Shown piece by piece: positions 9,666 through 20,754 of a DNA stretch of 64,000 nt. The notes below the pieces were generated by a model. The model was given only the letters and a program-made list of their open reading frames with translations, ran no database searches and was not told where the DNA came from. Numbering within the stretch: the stretch's first letter is position 1; every line of letters starts with the position of its first letter. The stretch covers positions 1,441,001 to 1,505,000 of the forward strand of contig NC_066293.1 in assembly GCF_905404315.1 (NCBI RefSeq). The letters run 5' to 3'. A program made the translations under genes and the position numbers. The stretch is from Leptidea sinapis. Taxonomy: Eukaryota > Arthropoda > Insecta > Lepidoptera > Pieridae.

Positions 9666-11942
9666 TTTTTTTTTTATGGAATAGGAGGACAAACGAGCGT
9701 ACGGGTCACCTGGAGTTAAGTGATCACCGCCGCCCACACTCTCCTGCAACACCAGAAGAATCACAAGAGCGTTGCCGGCCTTTAAGGAAGGTGTACGCGC
9801 TTTTCTTGAAGGTACCCATGTCGTATCGTCCCGGAAACACCGCACAAGGAAGCTCATTCCACAGCTTCGTGGTACGAGGAAGAAAGCTCCTTGAAAACCG
9901 CACTGTGGAGGACCGCCACACATCCAGATGGTGGGGATGATATCGTAACTTGTGGCGTGTCGTGCGAAGGTGAAATTCGGCGGCAGGAATCAGGTTGAAC
10001 AGCTCTTCGGAACACTCCCCGTGATAAATGCGGTAGAAGACACACAATGAAGCGACGTCTCTACGCAACGCCAAGTGATCCAGCCGTTCACAGAGTACTG
10101 GGTCCCCGACAGTTCGAGCTGCTCTGCGTTGCACGCGGTCAAATGGATCGAGCTGATACTGGGGTGCGCCAGACCAGAGATGACAGCAATACTCCATGTG
10201 AGGCCGGACCTGCGCTTTGTAGAGCGCTAGAATGTGGGCCGGCTTGAAGTATTGCCGTGCTCTATTTATGACGCCCAGTTTCTTCGAAGCCAATTTGGCT
10301 TTGCCCTCCAGATGGCCACGGAATTGGCAATCGCTCGAGATTTCGAGACCCAGTATTCCGATACTAGGCGAGGCTTTAAGGGAAGTGTTCTCGAAGAGCG
10401 GTGATACGGCAAATGGGGTTTTATTAGTGGTAAACGCGCAAACTTGAGTCTTCTGGGGGTTAAATTGGACAAGGTTCAACTTACCCCATTCCGCGACCTT
10501 CTCGAGAGAGGACTCGATAGAAGACACAAGTTTCTCCCGGCACTGCTCGACGTTTTCCCGAGAGAGACCTGCATGGCCCGTGTATACGGCATCACCAGTG
10601 CTGTCGTCTGCATAGCAATGCATGTTGGCGGTGTCCAACATATCATTGATATGCAGAAGAAACAGCGTGGGAGATAGCACACAGCCTTGGGGCACTCCAG
10701 CGTTCACGGGCTTGGGATTCGAGCAATAACCGTCGATAACGACCTGTATGCTGCGCCCAGTGAGGAAGCTGGAGGTCCACTTGCATAAGCTCTCGGGAAG
10801 CCCAAATGATGGAAGTTTTGCGAGGAGCGCCTTGTGCCATACACGATCAAAGGCCTTCGCTATATCCAGACCAACTGCCAGGCCTTCCTCCTTGCTTTCA
10901 ATAGCCGCCGCCCATCTATGTGTTAGGTATACCAGAAGATCGCCAGTCGACCGACCATGGCGAAAGCCGTACTGCCGGTCGTTGATCAACTGGTGCCCCT
11001 CAAGGTATACCAAGAGCTGGCGGTTAATTATGCTCTCCATGATTTTGGAGAGTAGGGAGGTAATAGCAATAGGCCTGTAGTTTGCCGGATCCGAACTGTC
11101 TCCTTCTTTTGGGATCGGATGGACAAGGGCTGACTTCCATGAATCAGGGACTACGCCTTTTGAATAAGAGTGCCGGAATAAACGCGTTAGCACCGGCGTC
11201 AACTCAGGGGCACACATTCTAAGCACGATTGGAGAAATGCCATCCGGCCCGCTCGACTTCCTGACGTCCAACGAAAACAGAGCTCGCCTAACAGTTTTCT
11301 GTCGGAACTGTACTTCAGGCATGGAGCTCTGACACCGCGGGATGGTGGGACACGACCAGAACTTGCGTGTTCCGGTCGGGTAACTGGAAAGCTGCTCGCC
11401 AATTTTGACGACGTGCTTGGAATTCGCACGGGCGATTTGCCGCTTAAAAAAATCTGGAAGCACGGTTATATTTCCTCTTCAGAACTTTGCAGTTCGGATC
11501 CTTTGAGCCCAGCGCCGCAACCCAAGTTCGCCTGTTTTTTGCAGTCAGATGCTGCTTTAACTGACGCATCGAACCAGGGCTGTGATCTGCCACCGATCGG
11601 TACTACAGAGCTTGGTATAAAAATATCCATGCCCTGCAGTTTCACATCGATTACTGCAACGGCGCAGGCACTAGGATCATCCGAAGGGAAACAAACCCTG
11701 CCCCAAAGGGTAGGATGCAAAAAAGGAATGCATCCTATCCCAATCTGCTGACTTGTAGTGCCAAACGTGGCGGGTCGCTGGTGGTCTGCGACGTTGGCGT
11801 CGGATAGGCACTACACTCCTGACCAGGCAATGGTCGGACGTTCCGAGAGGGGCGTCGACAGAGACCTGGTAACCATCGGGATGTGTAGTCAGCAGAAGAT
11901 CTAATAAGGACGGCATGTGGCTATCCACATCCGGGAGCCGCG
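9666..11942 (-). mobile_element. LINE C2: second family C copy
   Basis: Nearly identical to C1 over their shared length, with the same 3' end and T-run on the plus strand at 9666. It is 5'-truncated in the endonuclease (after the stretch encoding TRLPDVDSHMPS), where TAGA borders both ends (9662-9665 and 11943-11946), a possible short target duplication. Compared with C1 it keeps the YADD region but lacks about 55 codons before the RT fingers (junction near 11349). High similarity to C1 suggests a young subfamily. Confidence 0.85.
9724..11463 (-). pseudogene. LINE C2 reverse transcriptase, 579-residue open frame
   Basis: A long open RT frame with block A (GLDIAKAFDRVWHKAL), GVPQGCVLSPTLF, MHCYADDSTGD (catalytic YADD), ASPSIGILGLEISS and the thumb/C-terminal region LALYKAQVRPHMEYCCHLW. 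The segment between KFWS and CPTIPRC is missing relative to C1 (in-frame loss of about 55 codons), and the 5' endonuclease is truncated and out of frame. The catalytic centre is intact, but the element as a whole is defective. Confidence 0.85.
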
Positions 11943-11981
11943 TAGAATGTAAATAATCAATCATACATTTTTAATTTTTAG

Positions 11982-12095
11982 ACAGAAGAAAATCAATATA
12001 AGGAAAAGGACCAAGCTTCAAACGTATTACCTGAAAATCAATGTGAAGAAAGTAATGCACTTCCATATATAGTTGAAGGCACATCTGAAGTAACG
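11982..12095 (+). CDS. Mutator/YqaJ gene, upstream exon
   Basis: An exon of exactly 38 codons between the acceptor TTTTTAG (ending at 11981) and the donor ACG|GTAAGC. It encodes an acidic, Glu/Asn/Gln-rich stretch (TEENQYKEKD...VEGTSEVT) with no recognised domain. It joins in phase 0 to the exon at 12199, where the acceptor CTTTCAG directly precedes ATG. The 5' exons and promoter are not visible, because LINE C2 lies 39 bases upstream, so this exon may be internal. The splice signals make a host-style gene more likely than an intronless transposon ORF. Confidence 0.55.
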
Positions 12096-12198
12096 GTAAG
12101 CATTCTGCTATTGTATGATTTACATTGCATGTCCTTACAAAAGTAGGAAGATCATACAAGACCCACAATAAACAAATAAATATTTCTGTATCTTTCAG

Positions 12199-14613
12199 AT
12201 GCAGCCTGAAATACAAAACTTGGGGCACCGAATAATAGATTTTAATCATTTCACATCAGAACTTGTCAAAATTTCTCAACACAAATCTCTGTTTAAATGC
12301 GGATTATCTACAATGAAATTAATTTCTGAACATCGAATAGGATTGCAATCTGAATACACATATGTATGTATGATGTGTAATTATAAAAATAAAATAAAAT
12401 CGTCATTGGATGATGTGAACAAAGATGCTGTTGCGGGTATAATGGCCGCAGGTTGTGGTCATGCGCAATTAAAACAATTTTCAGCAGCAGTAGGTTTACC
12501 TATTATGTCAGAATATACCTATAATAAAACTCAAAATGATATATGTAGGGATTGGGAGGACACTGCTTGGGACGAAATGAAATTAGCTGGTGAAAGAGAA
12601 AGAGAAGAAGAAATTAAAGAAGGAAAAGTCACGAAAGACGGAATACCAATGATTGATGTAATAGTAGCTGGGTGCTGGAGTAAACGTTCGTACAGAACAA
12701 ATTACGCAGCGTTATCAGGAGCTGCAGCCATTATTGGCAGACGTTTCGGCCAAGTCCTGTACATGTGTGTAAAAAACAAATATTGTTGTATTTGCGCCAG
12801 AGCTCAAAAGAAACAAGAAAGCCCAAAAGAACACGAGTGCTATAAGAATTTTGATGGAGCTTCTACTGCTATGGAGTCAACTATTATTACCGAAGGGTTC
12901 AAGCAATCTATTGATATGCATGGTTTGGTTTACGCACGTTTTATTGCTGATGGTGATAGCAGCACTTATTCGAAAATATTAGATGCCCGGCCATATCCAG
13001 GTATTACAGTTGCAAAAATTTACTGTCGCAATCACTTATTAAGAAATTATTGCAACAAGTTACAACAGCTTACTACTGATACACATTATAAAGTGGTGGA
13101 TAGAAAAAACCTTACACAAGAAAAAATACTACGGTCAAGGAAATATATATGCGAGGCCATAAAACTTCACATAGAGAGCAGCAATGAAGATGGTTTGTAC
13201 AAAGACATAAATGCATCTATTTGCCATGCTTTTAATCGTCATGGAAATTGTAATCAGCTATTATGTAAATATAATATGCATCCAGAAGCTCCCAACCAAT
13301 TTTTCGGCAGTTTACTTTGGCAGAAAATAAAAACACTAGTTGCTCAATTAGCTGATAAAGCACATAGTCTAATTGAAGATTTCGATAGCAATATTGTGGA
13401 AAGATTCAATGGCGTCATTGCAAAACTAGTTGGCGGAAAAAGAATAAATTATTCTCAAAGACGATCTTATCAAGCAAGATGCTCAGCCGCTGTAATTTCT
13501 TTCAATACAGGCAAACTATTATCTACTGTGCATCGAAATATATGTGGACACAGTCCCAAACAGTCTATTAAAAAACTCGAACAAACAATGAACGATAAAA
13601 GGGCTAAGACAAAAAAATGTATAAGAAAAAAGAATCGCTTATTGGTACCAAGGACGCTTAATTTGGATTATGGTGAAATAGTAGACAAACCAGATTTAGA
13701 CGAAGACACTTTGAAAAAAGCAAAAACTACCTTTATACAAAATTTGATGAAAACTGATGAAGAGCGAAGAGACATTGAAAAGAGAACCATATTACAGAGT
13801 AAATCTGGAGAATGGTTAGAGCTAAGGCGAAACATGTTAACAGCCTCAAATTTTGGAAAAATTGTAAAACGAAAACAGACAAATACATGCCAAAACATAG
13901 TAAGAAATCTACTGTATAAACCTAATATTGACCATGTTTCGTCAATAAGCCATGGAAAAAATTTGAAAAAATCGCGCTGGAACAACTATCTATAATGAAA
14001 AATGTTAAGATTGAAAATTGTGGCTTATTTATTGATGACAAATACCCATTTTTAGGTGCAACGCCTGATGGCATCACAAGCGACATGATTGTGGAAATAA
14101 AATGTCCCATAGCACCATTTAAAATTGGTTTAGAAGAAGCGATTCGGCAGAACAAGATGCATTTTTATAAAAAAAAATAAAAATGGCGCAGTAGTGATTA
14201 ACCAAAAATCGGATTGGTATTTTCAAGTGCAAGGTCAATTGCATATCTGCAAAAAACAACAATGTTTGTTTGGAATTTGGTTTGGCGACAATAAAATAAA
14301 AACAGAAATTATAGAAAAAGATGAAATGTATTGGGCAGACGTGATGGAACCAAAATTGCTGAAATTCTATTACGATTGTCTCCTTCCTGAGTTAGTCGAT
14401 CCCAGACACATAAGGAATAAGCCAATTCGTGATCCGGAGTACGTGGTTGCACAAAGCAAGGAAAATGCTGCGTCAAATATTGTAAATATTTCAGAAGAAC
14501 CAAAAACAAAAGAAAATTCTGATGATACTGTTGCTGACACGGATAAAACTGCTGATGTCGACAATTTTTCTTTTGTTGACGAAGATGTTGAATTTGATAA
14601 CTTATTTAGGTAA
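12199..14613 (+). CDS. Mutator-type transposase domain fused to a YqaJ/lambda-exonuclease-type nuclease
   Basis: About 800 codons in three frame segments (12199-13962, about 13963-14177, then to 14613). Residues about 10-430 resemble the arthropod Mutator-like domain: LFKCGLSTMK, CMMC and CGH zinc-like pairs, NYAALSGAAAIIG, CCIC, FDGASTAMES, ADGDSSTYSKI (Asp about 251-253) and NIVERFNGVIAKLVGGKR (Glu about 401). The usual first catalytic DGxW reads AGCW at 157-160, so one Asp is missing. The C-terminal domain has RRNMLTASNFGKI, a HGK...EKIALEQ Glu, GATPDG, VEIKCP and WYFQVQGQL, which together form the complete YqaJ/lambda exonuclease signature. The frame shifts back at an A-run (13957) and returns at another (14169-14177). 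The tail is acidic. It could be a recent transposon gene, a domesticated one, or an early pseudogene. Confidence 0.75.
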
Positions 14614-15408
14614 TCGTTACATTATAATAAGTAACAAAATTTAAATGACAACGAAATTTTTCTTACCTACCTCTTAATTTTGGTTTTTACTTATATATTA
14701 TTATACTTACCTATGTCAGAATTTTATAATTATACTAAAATCTAATAAGAGCGGAAGCAGTCCTTAATTCTTGATTGCACACAATACAATATATAGGAAA
14801 AATACAGAAATAGAGGACATGTACAAAGGCGAGCAAACAACCCTAACAAGAGTTTTCTTCCAGCAAACCTTTGAGGCTAGAGAGAGGTGCCTTTAGTGGC
14901 AGGTTCGTGTACATAGATAAGGTATGAATACAAAGGATTAAATGGAAAATAATTATACTTACTAAAATACATATAATACATAAATATCTATATATATATA
15001 TATTTATATATATAAATATATATACTTATATAAAAATATAGCAGTGAATATGAGATCCGGCGTTTGTATGTATATAAGTTTGTAGGTATTTGTTCATCAC
15101 TTAATGTTTATCATGCCGTCAAATTATTTTTATCGACACAGTACCACAAAAAATATCAGCTTGTCTACAAAAATTTAACATATTCAAATCATTATAAATA
15201 AACTAAATAGAGGTAAGGCGACTCCACGACGTCTACGTCCCAGCGCGGCAGCGCACGACAGAGTAGCGCGCAAGTTATGACGCGAGACGGGCCGCTCGCG
15301 TGGCCCGAGTGCACGATAGCTGCTACTAAATTACCGGGATATGAACTGATTGCGGGGAGCTCATGGGGGCGTGGCACCCGATTTCAAATAATTGTTTATC
15401 AATGCGTC
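14614..15408. other. Intergenic: AT microsatellite and a GC-rich patch
   Basis: 14985-15045 is a degenerate (TA)n tract. 15215-15375 is strikingly GC- and CpG-rich for this window (GCGCGGCAGCGCACGAC, GACGCGAGACGGGCCGC) but shows no open frame with recognisable motifs. No gene was recognised. Confidence 0.5.
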
Positions 15409-15502
15409 ACCTTAAAAGTGTGTACGCGCTTTTTTTTAAGTACTCAAATCGTATCGTCCCGAAAACACCACACAAGCAAGCTCATTAGACAGCTTTTACC
15501 TT
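15409..15502 (-). repeat. Small fragment of LINE family C (3' region)
   Basis: GTGTACGCGCTTTT, then CGTATCGTCCCG and AACACC, match the C-terminal coding region of C1 and C2 in the same orientation, with many changes. Neither the 3' tail nor the upstream RT is present. Confidence 0.65.
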
Positions 15503-15559
15503 GATCGATATATTTTCTGCCACTGTTGATAGAAGTACATACCAATAAGATATAATACC

Positions 15560-15720
15560 AAAACGCCGCGTGCTCTTACATCATGACAAACTTCTTCACA
15601 CACGGTCAACAAAAAGTACAACTCGTCACCCATCCTGCACATAGCCCCGACCTGGCACCCTTTGATTTCTATATTTTCACTATGTAGGTGTGTGTTATGT
15701 GTATTCACGAGGTATCACTT
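15560..15720 (+). pseudogene. Mariner transposase fragment, left half
   Basis: The plus strand reads RVLLHHDK (second catalytic Asp region, usually HHDN) and then, after a frame change, HPAHSPDLAPFDFYIF (the SPDLAP block). These are the signature blocks of mariner-type transposases. The reading is broken by frame changes and stops at the LTR insertion at 15721. The missing C-terminus is at 21548-21785 on the other side of the LTR element. Confidence 0.7.
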
Positions 15721-16473
15721 TTTAGAGACTGAGCGTTTGGCTATTAAATAAAACAACTGCTTGACTGTGAGGAATATGTGGAAGATATATTTATTAAAAA
15801 GTTACACGATATATATACAAAATCCTTAAAACTAGTTACCTAATTACAATCGTTACTTAAAAAATATTTACAAGTTTAGAAAATACACACCAATACTAGA
15901 GCTTACATTTTAACCAATAGTAAAACGTTTCATTCAATAAGATTTGAGAATAATATTATGTGTTCTATCACGCTCTAAAACTAATGCTATCGCAGTTTGT
16001 GTAAGCTCGCGTCGAACCTCGATCATACGATGTCAATGAGCATTCCGCACCTACGCTATTACTCATTGATTAAAATTGCATGAATAGCGATCGACGCCCG
16101 AGTCCCGATGCGTCATTCGTCAGTCGAGTCCGCTCGGCCTTGTTGTGCGGTTGTGTAACGCGGAGCATATGACTGATCACGTGAGTATGTCTGCGATCGT
16201 CGAGAGAAAGTACGCTGCTTGAAACTTCACTGAGATGACTACTGGTGATCTGTATGATTCTATGAGTTGATGTACAGCATTATGAAATGGTTCTTATCAG
16301 AGCTAATATTACGTTATATAAAATAAAATGTTCTTGTCAGAACGAATCTTTCGGCATACGCTTATTACAGTTATTATGCACGATTACTATTTCTACAATC
16401 TATAATGCTACGTTACAAGTTAGGTATTAGACATTTGTGTTAATTGATATTATTGGTTGTAGGTACAGCTACA
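15721..16473 (-). repeat. CsRn1-type element, 3' LTR
   Basis: 753-bp direct repeat of 20755-21547. On the minus strand it begins TGTAGCTGTACC and ends CAGTCTCTAAA. It contains one copy of a 40-bp unit that is doubled in the other LTR. Confidence 0.9.
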
Positions 16474-16488
16474 GGAGCCCCCTTCAAG
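16474..16488 (-). other. Polypurine tract of the CsRn1-type element
   Basis: CTTGAAGGGGGCTCC on the minus strand lies immediately before the 3' LTR start TGTAGC. It primes plus-strand DNA synthesis in elements of this kind. Confidence 0.8.
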
Positions 16489-16843
16489 TGAAACGCACCG
16501 GCAACTTGATGAGTCGGCCTGTCCTTGACATTTTGATAGGCTGTGACGTCAAGTTGTTCGTAGGGTCCGGTAACGTGGTATTTTGGGTATTGGTGGTATG
16601 TTTGTTAGGTATAGTATCGGTAAGGTTTTGGGTAACTTGTACAGGTAAAGGTAATGAATATAATGTATTGTTTTCTTCAGTTTCATTTAATAAATATACA
16701 GGTTTTAAACGGTCGATCGATATGTTTGTTTGTCGACCTGGTAACTGAATGGTATAAACTTTACCGCTTCGTTCGATAAAACGGTACGGTCCTTCATATG
16801 GTGTTTGTAAAGGTGGTTTTACTGAATCTATTCTAATAAACAC
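16484..16843 (-). pseudogene. CsRn1-type integrase C-terminal part
   Basis: Reads FIRIDSVKPPLQTPYEGPYR and then YTIQLPGRQTNISIDRLKP, the chromodomain-less GPY/F-type C-terminal module of gypsy-type integrases. It ends just short of the LTR. It is in a different frame from the integrase core because of a frame change near 16960 that the derivative at 49944 shares. Confidence 0.85.
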
Positions 16844-16946
16844 ATGACTGCATGTATGTAAGTCTTGATGAACAAATATGTGTTTGTTATTACGATGTGA
16901 AGTAGGTGAGTGTGGTTTATTAGCTGCGATATGGGTACGTAATTTA

Positions 16947-17855
16947 TCAACGTAGGTATGAGGTAGATGATGTTTGTGTGTTTATGTCGAAGAAATCACT
17001 TGGTAGACGAAGGTTATAGCCGTATGTTAGTTCGGCGGCGCTAATGCCTGTGTCCGATCGTAGAACTGCGCGCAGGCCTAATAATACGGTTGGTAGTTCA
17101 TTGACCCATGCACAGGTTTTCGTTAACCTTGAACGAAGGGCTGTCTTCAAGCAACGATGAAAGCGTTCTACCTTTCCGTTACTCTTTGGGTTATAGCTAG
17201 TACTTCGTATCCGTTTAACTCCCATAGTTTTCATGAGGTTGGTAAACAGAGAGCTTTCGAATTGTCGACCTTGATCGCTTGTTAGTGTCGCTGGGCATCC
17301 AAATCTTGAGATCCAGTGATTATATATGATATCTGCAATTGTCTCGGCTGTAATATTGTCGCTAGGGATTGCCTCAGGCCAACCAGTATGTCTGTCGATC
17401 ATTGTTATCAGATAACGATGTCCTTGAGCAGAGGTAGGTAGAGGTCCAACAATATCTATGTGTATATGCTGAAAACGATCGCTTGCGTCAAAACATTGAA
17501 TTTTGCTGACTGTGTGGCGTTGTATTTTACTTTTCTGACAATTTATACAAGTTTTACTCCACTTCCCGATGTCGATATTCATTGATGGCCAAAAGAATTT
17601 TTGAGATATTAATTTACGTAATGTTCGTATTCCTGGGTGAGTAATATTATGTACACTATTAAAAATTTGTTTGCGGAATTCTGTGGGTATGTAAGGACGT
17701 ACATGACTTGTTGATGTTTCGCAATATAATTCTAGGTTCGTATTAGGTACATTTATTTTCTTGAAGGTTAAGTTTAGTTGTTGAATGAGTTGTGTTATGC
17801 TGCTGTCTCTCTCTTGTGCGATTGATAATTCGCTGTAGTCGATCGTAGGTGACAC
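16947..17855 (-). pseudogene. CsRn1-type integrase, zinc and catalytic core
   Basis: Contains the HHCC zinc module (HNITHPGIRTLRKL with CINC), then the DD35E core: HIHIDIVGPLP (Asp 1), TLTSDQGRQFES (Asp 2) and SNGKVERFHRCLK (Glu). All catalytic residues are present. The frame ends at SSTSYLR and continues in another frame at 16843. Confidence 0.88.
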
Positions 17856-17875
17856 TGTTATTGTTTCTATTCGAC

Positions 17876-18940
17876 TTAATGCGTCGGCAATAAAATTGTT
17901 TTTCCACTGATGTGTCGAATATCGGTTGTGAATTCACTGATGAATAATAATTGGCGCGTTCGGCGTGGCGTTTCGTTTGCAGTATGTGTTTTATTCATAG
18001 CGAATGTGAGGGGTTTGTGGTCTGTGAATATAATTAATTCACGTTCTTCAAACATCTTACGGAAATGTTCCACTGAGAGTTCTCTGTCATACGCTGAGAA
18101 TTTCTTCTCCGCCTCTGAGAATTTCTTTGAGAAGTAACCGAGTGGTTGCCAATTATTTTTGATGTATTGTTGTAGGACTGCACCTACTGCATTGTCAGAC
18201 GCATCGCAGAATATTGCGATAGGGGCATCATGTGATGGGTGAGCGAGTAAGGTAGCTTTGGATATACTTTTTTTGCACTCTTCGAATGATTGTGATGCTT
18301 CGTCGGTCCATTCAATTATTGTTTTATCACGTTTCTTGACATGGTGTAGGTAAGCGTTTAGCGGAGCTTGTATTGATGCAGCATTCGGTATGTGGTCACG
18401 ATAGAAATTTAACATGCCTAGAAATCGTCTTAAACCTTCTATAGTTTTCGGTTTTGAAAATTCGGTAATGGCTTTAATCTTCTCTTCTGGTGGCTGTATA
18501 CCGTTTTTTGATACGATGTATCCAAGAAATTTGACTTCCGTTTGGCCTAAGTTACACTTCGCGGGGTTGATAGTGATACCGTTTTCTTCCAATCTTCTGA
18601 GAACTGTTCTTAGGTGATCGCGATGCTCAGTCTCGTTTGCTGAGGCTATGAGTAAATCGTCGATGAATGGGAAAACGTAGTCTAATCCACGGAGCACTTC
18701 GTGAATAAATCGCTGAAATGTTTGTCCCGCATTCTTCAGACCAGGACACCTGCGAGGAAATTCGAATAAACCCATTGGTGTGATGATAGCTGTTTTCTCT
18801 ATGTCCTGTTCCCTGGTCTTCAATTGTTGGTAAGCGCGGTTGAGGTCGATTGTGGAGAATATTGTTTTGCCAGACAGATGATGGGTGAAGTCCTTGACTC
18901 TCGGCACTGGATAACGATCGGGTTTGTTTATGCTGTTCAA
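17876..18940 (-). pseudogene. CsRn1-type reverse transcriptase and RNase H
   Basis: RT motifs: FSTIDLNRAYQQL (Asp), PMGLFEFPRRCPGLKNAGQ and VFPFIDDLLIA (FIDD catalytic pair), followed by the GLRRFLGMLNFYR connection. RNase H has IAIFCDASDNAVGAVL (Asp) and IIFTDHKPLTFA. The start is broken: a nonsense codon near 18945 and a frame change near 19015 separate it from the upstream protease frame. Confidence 0.88.
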
Positions 18941-18987
18941 TCATCTATAATCACCGCATACCCGTATATCGCCATTCTTCTTAGGTA

Positions 18988-19695
18988 CTATATGGAGTGG
19001 TGAAGACCATGGACTTTACTCGGTCTGCAGAGTCCTTGTTGCATCATGTTTTCGAATTCTTTCTTCACTCTTTCATAACGATGAGGTGGAATGGGACGAG
19101 CACGGCAATGTAATGGAGGTCCTTGTGTTTCAATATAATGTTCCACGTTAATTTTTGGCGATAATTGCATCGATGTTAATCTCGTGGTAGCGGGGAATTC
19201 GGCGAGTATCGCGTGGTACGGGGCCTGTATATCGATACTTCGTATTGTGGGTGAGGTCGTTGACATTATTGGCGCGTTGATTTTAAGACTTGTGACGGCA
19301 TCAATTAATCTTCGATTTTTTAAATCTACGATAAGTTGATGGTGGTTGAGAAAATCGGCACCTAATATTGGTTTCGTGACGTCAGCTACAATAAACTTCC
19401 ACTTGTATGGTCGACGAAGGTTGAGATCGAGTTCTAATGTTTTCTCACCATAAGTTGAAATTGTTGTGTTGTTTGCAGCGTACAATTTAAATGGTAGAGG
19501 CGTTGCTTTCAGGCCTATTTTTCTTGGTAGGACTGATATATTAGCACCGGTATCTACTAAGAATGACATCTTTGTTTTCTTGTCTGTGACAAAAAGGCGG
19601 TATGAAGTGTGAAGGACGCCGGGTTCCGCCGCAGCTAACGTCCGTTCTAGTTTCCCGATGGCTCTTTCTCGAAGCTGCAGGGCGTAGTACAACAT
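18988..19695 (-). pseudogene. CsRn1-type retroviral-type protease and RT start
   Basis: FLVDTGANISVLPRK carries the aspartic-protease DTG triad, and ILGADFLNHH is the usual downstream motif. The frame continues to the RT entry region (KKEFENMMQQGLCRPS) and is lost near 19015, where the next expected RT block is out of frame. Confidence 0.85.
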
Positions 19696-19924
19696 CGTGC
19701 TTCACTACCAAATCGGCGATGGTAATAGCAGTAAAGTGTTGGTGAGCTATTGAGTGTGCGGGAACAGTGTTGTGACGAAGTTCTATTGCGAGATGACGAG
19801 CGAAATCGGTGGCGATGATAGTGTTGAGATGGCCTTGACTTGAGTTCGGCGACTTCTAGTGATAGTTTTCGTATCTCGTTAATAAGGTGTGTGATCTACC
19901 TGATTTGGCGTCGATGATTCTGGA

Positions 19925-20015
19925 CCTGATGCTGGTGGCTGGCTGGAGACGGCTGGTAGCTGGCTGGAGACGGCTGGTAATTGGCTGGAGACGGCTGGTG
20001 GCTGGCTGGAGACGG
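19925..20015 (-). repeat. 24-bp tandem repeats in gag
   Basis: Four near-identical copies of CTGGCTGGAGACGGCTGGT-type units. They keep frame and encode a Ser/Gln/Pro-rich linker at the Gag C-terminus. Confidence 0.85.
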
Positions 20016-20741
20016 CTGCTACCTCCTGGATTTGCTCCATAATCGTGTCAGCAAGCAACTCTAGTTCCTCCAGCGTGGACTTCGCGCTGAATGACTCGCT
20101 GATGGCGAGCACGGAGCGGACGTGGGCTGGCAGCAGCTTACTCCACATCATGCGGAGGGTGGAGTCGGTAACCTTGTCCCTTGCAAGGTTACGCATGCGT
20201 CGCAGTAGCTGTGAAGGCTTCTGGTCTCCAAGCTCCATCTCGGCGAGTAGCTTCTGGAACTTGCGGCTGTCGGATTCTTCATACACCGATATGAGACGTT
20301 CCTTGATTGCTGAATATTGTTTGTCTCTCGGTATGTTAAATAGGATGTCGGAGATTTGTTCGATGTCAGCCTTTTCTAATTGGACGAGCACCATCTGTGT
20401 CAGCTGGGCTTGACTCCTCTTGAGATCATCGGTGGCGGCTTCAAAGCTGTGATACCACAATCGCGGATTTTCCCGCCAAAATGTTGGTATGCGCATCGAC
20501 ATTGAAATGGTGGAGATTTCTGTCGCAGTGGGCGCTGGGAGTGGCTGAGCCTGGTTTGTGTCTTCCATTTCTTCGTCGGGTTGATATTCCTCGAGCAGAG
20601 ATTCGCCGAACAGGAATTCGTCGTTTCGGAGAGCTGGTGGAGCTGTTCTTCGATGTGTAGCCGGGCAGAGGTTCGGTGTATTCTGTTCTGGCTTCCTTCC
20701 GTCGGCGTTCTTGTTCGGGTTCCTTCCATCGGTGTTCTTGT

Positions 20742-20753
20742 TCGGGGTCACCA
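20742..20753 (-). other. Primer-binding site, tRNA-Trp type
   Basis: TGGTGACCCCGA on the minus strand lies one base from the 5' LTR end. It is complementary to the 3' end of insect tRNA-Trp as I recall it, the primer used by CsRn1-clade elements. The same site occurs at 49360-49371. Confidence 0.75.
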
Positions 20754-20754
20754 C

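Noticed and set aside
9662..11946. TAGA as a firm target duplication of LINE C2
   Set aside because: Only four bases and next to a T-run; could be chance, so reported as possible only.
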